A stretch of DNA of 26,559 bases from Ophiothrix spiculata (lineage: Eukaryota > Echinodermata > Ophiuroidea > Amphilepidida > Ophiotrichidae), in the NCBI GenBank assembly GCA_000969725.1, contig JXSR01S011633.1; one strand, 5' to 3'. Made by a program: the position numbers and the translations under genes. Shown one piece after another: positions 18,404 through 26,559 of the stretch (position 1 is the stretch's first letter; each line of letters starts with the position of its first letter). The notes beneath the pieces were generated by a model, which was not told the origin of the DNA, did no database searches, and saw only the letters and a list, made by a program, of their open reading frames with translations.

Positions 18404-18535
18404 GGATCTTCTGACAAAGACGTCATTGGAGTCCATATGATCAATGAAACCAGACAGTTATTGGATCAGTTTTATGGTCCATTTAATAATGAACTTGCTA
18501 ACCTAATGAGAGTTGATGCATATCTTTGGAGGTAA
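18404..18535 (+). pseudogene. Terminal-exon copy 8, open frame to the original stop
   Basis: 44 codons including the stop are open from GGATCTTCTGAC to TGGAGGTAA. A 3-nt insertion (GGAGTCCATATGATC in place of GGACCCATGCTC) keeps the frame. The end reads NNELANLMRVDAYLWR. This is the last well-preserved unit of the array. Confidence 0.75.
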
Positions 18536-18540
18536 TGGCA

Positions 18541-18944
18541 CATGCCCTCAGCTAGTCAGCAGACAAGAAGGCACAGTTTAGCATATCTGCCCTACAGAGT
18601 AAATAGGCAGTGTGTGTATTATTAAAGCATAGCAGATACTTCCTATAAACGTGCAATTTTACTTCAGTCCAATCCCATGCTAAAAAGTTCTATTTCCACA
18701 TGTTTGATATTGTACATACTGCCTTATGTGAAAGAGCTTTGATTTCAGCTTATTTGAGCAAGATTTTTCCAACGTAAAAGGAAGAACTTGCAATATATCT
18801 GCAATACACAGACTGCGTTTTTACTTTGTTGTACATATAGAAAGCTGTTATTACAGCCAGCAGCAAAATCCTGTTTCCCTAGTGACAGTGCAGTACTTAC
18901 TTCATAATTTATCATGCTGGTCAAGTGATTTTACAATGAAGCTG
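18541..18944. other. No gene seen between array and diverged copy
   Basis: Non-coding. An ATTAAA at 18621-18626 is a possible variant polyadenylation signal, but nothing else supports it. Confidence 0.4.
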
Positions 18945-19165
18945 GTTTTGGGACCTGCTTTAATGAAATTGGACCATCAGTTTTATTAATGATCCCTTTG
19001 TTAATGAAATTGCCAACCTTTTGAAAAGTTATGCAAACGTCTGAAGGCAATGTTAGATGCCTGCAACCTTCTGCATGCAGTGCTTACAGTTCGCATCTCC
19101 AAGTGTGACTTCAAATAACCTTTGGTACGTGAGAATGACAACTGGTTAATTGTTGAAAGTACAGT
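18945..19165 (+). repeat. Diverged ninth copy of the terminal-exon unit
   Basis: TTTGGGACCTGCTTTAATGA, CAGTTTTATTAATGATCC, TTGTTAATGAAATTGCCAAC and, after a gap, GAGAATGACAACTGG with TTGTTGAAAG follow the order of the array unit but with many changes. It looks like an older copy beyond the regular array. Confidence 0.6.
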
Positions 19166-20329
19166 CTTACCCCACGCGACAGGGGGACCGCTCTTGATGG
19201 CAATTGGTACTCATGCTCATCATTAATGGCGTTCAAGGGTCTGATTTTGACCCATAAGTTAATGATTTCTGGAAAAGGGGGTAGCTTTCAGCATAATTTA
19301 CACTAATGATGGTTGTAAATTGAAGCCACCTCTGCTGCTAAGGGTCGCTTTTTCACTTAGTGTTTTGCTGTACATGTTTTGCATAAAACATTTAAAACCA
19401 GGAGAAAATAATTATTGACTGTAAATGAATGAATTGAACCTTCATCTGGATAGATTTAAAAGTGATATGAATATGAATCTTAATTAACAGTGTCATCTTT
19501 AAGAGTTGCTAGTGCAATATAGACAATAATATTATGTTATTTTATAATTATGTTATGAGATTTTGTATATTTAAAATAATAGCAAGAGACATGTCAATAT
19601 AAAATGCATTAAAGTCTGGTTTCACTTGTAACCATAAAATTCACGGGTCTAATATTTAATGTTTTGACAGATATGAGTTGGAATTTATTAACCTAAATTA
19701 GCCTCTATAATGATACCAGGCAAGCCATTGGAACTGTGTGGGTGTGAGGCTTTGACTGTTGACAGGCCTTTTTGAAGACTCAAACTGGATGGGATGCTAA
19801 TTGGCCATTGGTCACAATTCAAACATCATAAACATGTCACATGCAATTTTTTTAGACCTGAACAAGGAATCAGTTTCTTCAATGTTTGTACATTCTTAAG
19901 AACGATAAAAATTAATGATCCTATGATCATACATGAACCAAATATTCTTTATTCTAGTCATTTACAACTTTGTAAATTTGTTTATGTTTTCTGAATATAC
20001 TGATTTTGTCAGATTTAACTTTGTCAATTGTTCAATCTGGATAGCCACACTTTTCAGAGTTATGTAAATTGTATTCTCCTCAATCTTTCTATCTTCCTCC
20101 TTTGTGACCACATTATCCATTCTATCCAGCAATGTTCTTATGATGCTGAGTGTGTAAATCAGGGGATGGTGCGTCTGGAAACTATCATACTGGTCATTGT
20201 GTGTTGTATTACAATACACCAAGAGTTAAACACTACCATTTTCCTTTCTGACGATAAAAAAGGAAGGGGATACAGCTATCATTTGGGGATTTAACAATCA
20301 TGTATGGTCAATAAGGGTCAATAACATTG
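19166..20329. other. No gene seen; AT-rich intergenic DNA
   Basis: Open frames of 60-90 codons on both strands overlap one another and show no conserved features. No repeat was recognised. Confidence 0.55.
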
Positions 20330-20502
20330 ACCCTAACAGTCCTGAATCCCACTAAATCTCATTATTGAAATCACCTAAAATGCGCTAAGTCTAAATAGAC
20401 AGGGGTTACCATATATGTAACCCCTTCTATGGTGTATTTGGACTTATCGCATTTTAAGTGATTTCAATAATGAGATTTAGAGAGATTCGGGACTGTTAGG
20501 GT
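20330..20502. mobile_element. Hairpin MITE with ACCCTAACAGTCC ends
   Basis: ACCCTAACAGTCC at 20330-20342 is inverted at 20490-20502. The arms run about 75 bp to a central GGGGTTAC-CATATAT-GTAACCCC palindrome, so nearly all 173 bp can pair. Confidence 0.88.
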
Positions 20503-20591
20503 AAACCTTGACACTTTGACCCGACCTTCAAAAAGATCTGCAGGACTGGCTCTTCATTTCATTTTGTTAGTGTAGACCTTTCTATTTTAAG

Positions 20592-21190
20592 GGGCAAGAT
20601 GGGGATGGAGGGCCAAAAAATTATTATTGCATATTAACATTGATAGAAAAATTACCTTTCTACTGCTTTTTGTTTGACCAAAATCGGAGCTTCCGTTCAA
20701 AAGTTAGGGTCGAAAATGTAACATTGTAAAGCAAAATCGCATATGTTATTTCTTATGTATTTTATAGTTTTCTCAAGATGTGATTTTTAACATTTTACCC
20801 CTTAAAAATCAATATCTCAAAAAGTACTTGTGCTCCAATATTCCTAATTATTTGTGAAAATTCAAGTGCTTAATTTAAGATTGACAATTAGAGTGAAACA
20901 GTGTTTCTAAAATATATTAAAATTGGAAAACAGTGTTTCTAGACTAAATTGCCAATATCTTTAAAGTGAAATTTAACGATGTGTCATCACGGTGAAAATG
21001 ATTTCTCAAAAACGGTTTATCCTAGAAATATGGGGTAAAGTACTTTTTAAGGGGTAAAATTTTAAAATCACAGCTTGTGAAAACAATAAAATACATCAGA
21101 AATAACATAAGCGATTTTGCTTTACAAAGTTACATTTTTGACCATAACTTTTGAAGGAAAGTTTTTTGGTCCGCCAACCCCATCTTGCCC
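20592..21190. mobile_element. Inverted-repeat element with GGGCAAGATGGGG ends
   Basis: GGGCAAGATGGGG at 20592-20604 is inverted at 21178-21190. The arms stay similar for about 160-240 bp (AAAGCAAAATCGC, TTATGTTATTTCT and TTTTACCCCTTAAAAA recur in complement). The middle is AT-rich with no open frame. Confidence 0.82.
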
Positions 21191-21249
21191 ATTAACTGCA
21201 CAAATCATATACATTATGTACTAACACCAGCAAGATTTTTAAAAAACAA

Positions 21250-21385
21250 AAAAAAGATGGACGATAAATTTTCCTAAAATGATAATAAGAATCAAATTAA
21301 AGATGGATGATAAATTTCCTTGAGAAAATAATTAAAAAAAATGAAAATAAAGATGAACAATAAATTTCCTTGACAAAATATGAAT
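21250..21385. repeat. Short tandem repeat of about 48 bp, three copies
   Basis: AAAGATGGA.GATAAATTTCCT recurs at about 21253, 21299 and 21350, with AT-rich spacers of unequal length. Confidence 0.75.
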
Positions 21386-21557
21386 TTTTATTATCATAAG
21401 CAAAGAAAAAATAATATCACAATCATTAGATATATATACCTTTTCAATAAAAATTAACGACACAACAGAAAATTTCCTCAGAAGAATACTCCTACAGTCA
21501 CAGATACAGTATGTTTACACAATATAAAACAACATAGTAGGATCAACATCAAGAAGT

Positions 21558-21692
21558 CCAGGGCCCATATTCACGAAACACCGCTAACTCTAGTTGGCTG
21601 CTAACCTATTGTATACCTGTCAAAATTTGACAGGTAGACAAAGAGTTAGCAGCCAACTAGAGTTAGCGGTGTTTCATGAATATGGGCCCTGG
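21558..21692. mobile_element. Hairpin MITE with CCAGGGCCCATATTC ends
   Basis: 48-bp arms (21558-21605, 21645-21692) pair with a single mismatch around a 39-bp loop, which itself contains the palindrome CCTGTCAAAATTTGACAGG. Termini like GGGCCCATATTCA recur widely in marine invertebrate genomes as I recall them. Confidence 0.92.
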
Positions 21693-23100
21693 ATACTTGC
21701 ACTTCAGCATCACACAGAAGGGGAAAATGGAAAGAAAAAAAAAGAAACAAGCTTTTTTTTTTATTTTCTAGTTCTTTTTCATAGATGCTGACATGTGAAA
21801 CTTTGAAATCCCCCCCCCCCAAAAAAAAAAAGAAAGAAAAAGAAAAGAGATGTTATGAATCTAATATTTGATAAATTTAAAAATGTGTTGGATTTGATTT
21901 TTTGGAATTTATCTTGAAATGACTTTTTAACCTCGACAAATGACTCATTGCAGTTACCCTAAATTACCATGGGTCAACTTTCTGAATTTTTGGTATTTGA
22001 CATCAAAAATAACATTTTGAACTTGGATGACCTTGTCTGCACCCGTATGTTTCACAATGCAAGCTTAACCGGAGACCATGTCACCAACTTTCATTTACAG
22101 TACAGTATGCACCATCGGCAAAAACCTGAATACCTCAATATGATCCCATAAAATTGGCAGCGAGTTCGGACCTCCACTCTAAATCTATATTCCTAACAGA
22201 CTGAGACAATGTAGATTTTTTTGGTTGGGGGCACAACTCTAAATAAGAGGAAATTAGTCGCTTACGCTCAATCATCTTTAATTTCATTCCAGTATATCAC
22301 ACAATGTATCCTTATCCATACATTGATTTTTCTCCAATAATTTAATATCGCTATTTACAATAAGAATTTGTTTATAATGCTTTTCAAACATAACATCTTA
22401 TGTACAATAATCAAAAACAAGAATGCAAAGTAAAATCAGCAATTTGTAAGAATTGATTAACAGAAAATTCTTGCTTGTAAGTAATAAATTCTTTAGATAT
22501 TCTCACCAGAAACCAAATTGTTCTTACTTATATGGGGATGATGAATTATGCTATTCAACACCAACCGAAACAAGAATTTTCCAAATCACATTCAAGAGAC
22601 TGATCAATGAAATTAATAATTATACAATACCAAAGTGGAATTCAAAACAAAATATTACAAAATAAAACTACAAAAGTGTTGAACTAGATACAAATATAAA
22701 CAAAACTGTAAAAGCAGTGATCCAGTAAACGGACTCAAACTAATGAATTCGCTTTAAAAATACTTCATGTATGCCACATGTCAAGTTTGTTCTTTTAAAT
22801 TCTATCACATGTGGACCATCCTTGTCTTTTTGATTACGGCAGGCTCACAATATAATGAATAGAGGGTAACAGCAAGTGAAGTAAAGTTACTACATGAAAT
22901 TGTAAGTTTAAATTTCCAATCAGACTTCCAAAGATTGTGTTTGGTGACCAAACACATGGATAAAGACAAAGGACAGACCTGAAAAGAAATGGGAATACTG
23001 TTTTAGGGCCAACACCAAAGCATACTACTAGAAGCTGTATAACTTTCCAAAGACCGAAAGAAGTGGCAGGAATTCATGGAACAGAGCCATCACATAGACC
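21693..23100. other. No gene seen; AT-rich intergenic DNA
   Basis: Contains a C11A11 run with AAAGA repeats at 21810-21850. Open frames up to 70 codons show no recognisable protein features. Confidence 0.55.
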
Positions 23101-23107
23101 TCGAGTT

Positions 23108-23308
23108 GATTTCACTAACGTTAAAATGCATCGTTAACCCATCATAAGACCAAAACGCATCGTTAGCTACGGCTACCTCTTGACCCCAAGCAAAGTTAAT
23201 AAAGGGTTTGATTTTACTAATGCATAATTCATATACAATACGATACGGTGAACACTTACGAAAGGTTCAAAGCTACGATGCATCGTTAATGTTAGTGAAA
23301 TCGACCCC
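23108..23308 (+). mobile_element. MITE, CGATTTCACTAAC family, internally deleted copy
   Basis: Starts GATTTCACTAACGTTAAAAT and ends GTTAGTGAAATCGACCCC. It is shorter than its neighbour because the segment around CACGTGTTTGTGAATTC is missing. Confidence 0.87.
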
Positions 23309-23314
23309 AGATCT

Positions 23315-23566
23315 GGGGTAGATTTCACTAACGTTTAAATGCATCGTTAACCCATCGTAAGACCAAAACCCATCGTTAGCTACGACCACCTCTTGACCCC
23401 ACGCAACGTTAACAAAGGGTTCGACTATTCTAATGCATGATTCATATACCTTACGATGAGGTGAACACTTACGAAGAGTTTTCACGTGTTTGTGAATTCT
23501 ATTTGTAGTTACGAGCTGAACCTTTCGTTTGCTACGATGCATCGTAATGTTAGTGAAATCGACCCC
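23315..23566 (+). mobile_element. MITE, CGATTTCACTAAC family, longer copy
   Basis: Bounded by GGGGTAGATTTCACTAACG and TGTTAGTGAAATCGACCCC, with subterminal GATGCATCGT repeats. It lies in the same orientation as the copy just upstream, joined through CCCCAGATCTGGGG. No transposase. Confidence 0.9.
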
Positions 23567-23990
23567 TGGTGTGGACGGTTTAGGTCAAGGTAGGTCATAG
23601 CGAGTTACCATCACTTTCATTATTCGCTAGCCCTAGCAGACTGCCAAAGTTTTGTCATTATGTCCATAACTTGACGTTCGTCACCTACATGTAAGGCTGG
23701 CTCACACTGTGACATATTCACAACGGAGGGCCAAGAATATGAGTCATGGTCGTAAAGCAACGACAGCAGACTCGTAGCCTGCGGTGGCTAGCGAATTAGT
23801 CAGCATCAAGTGTCAATAACACATGATTTACTGGTGGGAAATTCTATTTGAAATTTGCAGCTTTGTCACTTCATAGTTTGAGCTTGTCTTAATGCTTGTA
23901 ATTCGTCATAATGTGAGCTAGCCTGATTGCCATGCATGTAACAAATAAGACTCAACAAGTTAACACATTAATTCACACCAAACAATATGG
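23567..23990. other. No gene seen
   Basis: Non-coding sequence with no recognised repeat. Confidence 0.5.
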
Positions 23991-24145
23991 TAACTATAGT
24001 TGTTGGATTTAATTCGTGAACGCGTGTTTATAGCAAGTACGCAGTGGTCCCTGACGCAAGCGTATATTTTCAAGGTTGTTTAGTTCGCGTGTACGCACAA
24101 GGCTCTGAGTACGCGTTCATGAATTAAATCCAACAACAATAGTTA
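23991..24145. mobile_element. MITE with 35-bp terminal inverted repeats
   Basis: TAACTATAGTTGTTGGATTT at 23991 and its continuation to CGCGT (24025) are inverted at 24111-24145 with two mismatches. The interior is GC-richer with CGTGTACGC motifs. Confidence 0.88.
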
Positions 24146-24165
24146 AAAGATCTCAAAGCATTTAC

Positions 24166-24453
24166 CAGGGTTCGTACACCTTGGAGCCTTTAAAATTCAA
24201 GGACTTTTCAATGACTTTCAAGGTCCAAAAGCATGATTTTCAAGGACTTACCACAGCATAATTTGCAGTATGCTGAACTCTTGTTCCTGCCGACATCAAT
24301 CCACTCGCTGAATTTGGGATCAGTTAGCCATAAATTATCAATTTTCAAGGACTTTCAAGGACTCTGTGCAAATTTCCAGGACTTTCAAGGCCTTGAAAAG
24401 GTGTTTTCAAATTCAAGGATTTTCAAGGACTCTCAAGGACCGTACGAAACCTG
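24166..24453. mobile_element. hAT-like MITE with CAAGGACTTT subrepeats
   Basis: The left end CAGGGTTCGTAC and right end GTACGAAACCTG form the inverted termini, and ATTTAC flanks both sides (24160-24165, 24454-24459) as a likely target duplication. The interior carries at least eight TTCAAGGACTT-like units. CAGGG termini suggest hAT, although 8-bp duplications are usual there. Confidence 0.8.
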
Positions 24454-24534
24454 ATTTACTCTTCTCCTTAAATCTGGCAAACTAATCATCCCCCTCCTTC
24501 CCCATTCAGTTGCTCATATAAAAGCTTTGCTATT

Positions 24535-24851
24535 AGGCCAAAAAAAATAGTTGTGTTGCCCTCACAGGCCCAAAGTGGTGGGGACGGCCAGGCCGGGTTG
24601 GTTTTTTTTTTTTTTTTTTTTTAATAACAATTACAGATGCCATGTGTAAATAGTGTGGGAAACATGGTTGTTTGCTACTGAAAGGTGAATTTTGGAACAT
24701 TTTCGGGACTGGAAATCAGGCAAAGTATTTGTGCAACTCAAGAAATATTAAAAATCAAGAGTTTTGATGAAAAAAAAAAAAAAACGGGTCGGAATTTTCC
24801 ACAATTTCATCCCGGCCGGAGGAGGGCAACACAACAATTTTTTTTTGGCCT
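24535..24851. mobile_element. MITE, AGGCCAAAAAAA family
   Basis: AGGCCAAAAAAAATAGTTGT continuing to GTTGCCCTC (24535-24563) is inverted at 24822-24851. A 22-T run and a 15-A run lie inside. The termini resemble those of the 1904-2274 element. Confidence 0.82.
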
Positions 24852-26130
24852 TATCATCAACTACATCTTTTGATACATATATTTGAGCATATTCATGTGT
24901 TCTTTTTGGATTAATATGCAAGAGTAAACAGTTGAATATATGACCCCAAAAATAACAGACCAATCAAAGCTTGTAAACCTTGAACATCCTCGGAGAGGAG
25001 AAACAAACTATACACATATGGTAAAAATACATATTGAAGCTGTATTACATAAAATCAAAAAAATTACCAAAAATTATCAGTGTTATAAACCCTCTGGGTG
25101 TTATGTAAAAATTGATTTTTTTTCTTGCACAGTTACAAAAATACATAAATTTACAACTCATTGTTATCTAAACATATATTACTATTGAGACGTTTTGTAA
25201 AAATAGGTGATCATCATTTCACATAACCTGACTACTGCAATCATATAAATCATAACTCAGGGTCATAAGTTTGTACCCATGATTTCTACATGCTTGCAGA
25301 TGAAATAAATTAATGTTATTCTGATAATTTTTAGCACACCAACCAAGTCTTATTGATTTGTACTAGTAGTGGGAATGTATCAATTGCAAGTTCTTTAACA
25401 TGATTCATTAGAGAAAGGTAAATTAAAATAAAACAAACCTCTGAATTCAATTGTTGCGAATTGATCAATTACAATCAGAGAACCATTATCAGTATCAAAT
25501 GAGTATAGGGCCAGGGGCTACTGTTATACAGTATTCAACAGGTCAATAATGCTATTATGGGCCGTCACGTTATTGAATAGCCCGCGCTGTGGAGCGAATC
25601 CTAGTGTTATTGATCCCGGCTACTCATGGTGTGTATTCATGGTGTTTATGGTTGTACCTTTCAGTGTGTCGTTCGGGAATTATCCAGTATGAATTCAGAG
25701 GTAATTTTTTTAAAATCATCTGTTCTTTGCAAATCGGTCTAGCTCGCTTGTTGGAGAATTTGATACATTCCGACTTCAAATCGATGAGACTTGGTTGGTG
25801 TACCAACAATTATCAGAAAAAGGTTAATCTAATTAATCTGCAAGCGTGTAGAAATCATGGGTAGGAACTATATGACGCGGAAGAAGATAACACAGGTATA
25901 CTTCGACATTTTTTGATAAAACATTTCTTTTTTTTACTTCTTTGCATAATTATGTCTAATTTTGATGTAAAATGTCTTGCTGAAAATATAACTTAAATAC
26001 ACTGCAGGTTTAAAATATCCTCATAGTGGGTAGTAGGGTTAGACCCCCATTCTTTTTATTTTATCCAACCCTTTTTATAAAGGCATCCTAATACTGAAAA
26101 TTTGGACCCCACACTTTTCTTATTTTTTCA
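24852..26130. other. No gene seen; AT-rich intergenic DNA
   Basis: The longest frame (91 codons, 25589-25864) starts without context and has no recognisable domain. No repeat was identified. Confidence 0.5.
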
Positions 26131-26329
26131 AATAAATTTCGGACACGAACATGATTTATGAACGCAGTTGTGACAAGAACGGGACACTGGGAAGTACGTA
26201 ACACCGTTTCCAATCAGTAGCCCACAGTACCGCGGCATCGCGTGTGCCTGAAAAGGGTTGTGTACTCGCGTAAAATGCACACGCAATCTTGCTATGCCAG
26301 CCTCTGAATTTTTGTGTCCGAGAATTATT
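26131..26329. mobile_element. Possible short MITE
   Basis: AATAAATTTCGGACAC at 26131-26146 is inverted at 26314-26329 (GTGTCCGAGAATTATT) with two mismatches, enclosing a GC-richer 170 bp. Weak evidence. Confidence 0.45.
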
Positions 26330-26559
26330 TGAAACATCAATATCAATTTAAAGCATTACTGAAATATCACTTCATTTATATTCAGCCTGAAGGGTTGCAT
26401 CCACTTCATGATAATTCTGTAGACTGACACCTACAAATGAAGGAGTAGGCGCAATATAGTGCTAACCCTCTTTTTGCACAAGTTACTGGTTTTGATTTGA
26501 ATGATTTTTTAACTATAAAAATGAAAAATAGTTTTTGAAAAGTTTATTATGATGAAGTA

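Larger units (their letters stand above)
16139..18540 (+). repeat. Tandem array of degenerate terminal-exon copies
   Basis: A unit of roughly 280-310 bp repeats head to tail. It holds the last ~128 bp of coding sequence plus ~170 bp of downstream DNA with landmarks GAGAATGACAACTG, GCTAACAATGCCATTGACTG and GCTGGTCAGCATGG. Exon-like parts start near 16140 (the real exon), 16450, 17122, 17409, 17701, 17887, 18183 and 18404. Spacing is irregular from deletions and from inserted elements at 16703-17092. All downstream copies lack the 5' part of the exon and its acceptor. Later landmarks diverge but remain obvious by eye. Confidence 0.92.

Noticed and set aside
23100-23570. CRISPR-like or satellite repeat from recurring GATGCATCGT
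   Set aside because: The spacing and inverted ends show two copies of a MITE, and the genome is eukaryotic.
24233-24454. 73-codon frame with repeating KDFQGL-like peptide
   Set aside because: It is a translation of the CAAGGACTTT subrepeats of a hAT-like MITE.
25589-25864. 91-codon frame as a small gene
   Set aside because: No homology is recognised, there is no splice or promoter context, and a comparable frame is open on the opposite strand.

Overview
This is AT-rich eukaryotic genomic DNA, almost certainly from a marine invertebrate. The only protein-coding gene I can support is split into exons with GT..AG introns. The rest is introns and intergenic DNA crowded with tRNA-derived SINEs, short inverted-repeat (MITE or foldback) elements and minisatellites. 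I see no operons, ribosome binding sites or prokaryotic gene packing. An invertebrate deuterostome (echinoderm, hemichordate or amphioxus-like) seems likeliest from the gene family and repeat style, but the sequence does not prove the phylum.

The gene runs on the + strand from 7612 to 16267. It encodes a Golgi type II membrane sulfotransferase of the carbohydrate sulfotransferase 15 (CHST15, GalNAc4S-6ST) family. Six exons are visible in full (7612-7956, 8654-8858, 10890-11015, 11683-11836, 12511-12692, 16083-16267). A seventh has lost its 5' part in a run of N (visible 13264-13334). Splice phases agree at every junction that can be checked. Both PAPS-binding motifs (PKCGTT and LRNPVDRLYSDY) are intact. 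The first visible exon opens with a transmembrane anchor but begins at a splice acceptor, so the exon with the start codon lies further upstream or outside the window.

Two things around the gene stand out. First, the terminal exon and about 170 bp of downstream DNA are repeated as a decaying tandem array from about 16139 to 18540, with a more diverged ninth copy near 18945-19165. Most copies are broken, but two (17409-17537 and 18404-18535) keep an open frame to the same stop. Second, exon 3 and its flanks recur identically at 12972-13138, ending exactly at the N gap. This is probably an assembly fault.

Layout: 1-930 is a minisatellite in both orientations around an inverted-repeat element. 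930-7600 is intergenic or upstream-intron DNA with several MITEs, a SINE family whose tail contains TTAGGGTTAG, an inverted-repeat element carrying about five copies of a ~100 bp minisatellite (3126-3777), and a mariner-like nonautonomous element (6540-7521). 7612-16267 is the gene; its introns hold a near-perfect foldback of about 170-bp arms (8903-9259), a GCGAAATTTCG-rich element (9417-10069), SINEs and a second mariner-like element (13628-14669). 16139-19165 is the exon-derived array, interrupted by a MITE and a truncated SINE. 19166-26559 is non-coding, with further hairpin elements and a hAT-like MITE. Nearly all short open frames in the window lie in repeats or non-coding DNA, and I do not report them as genes.
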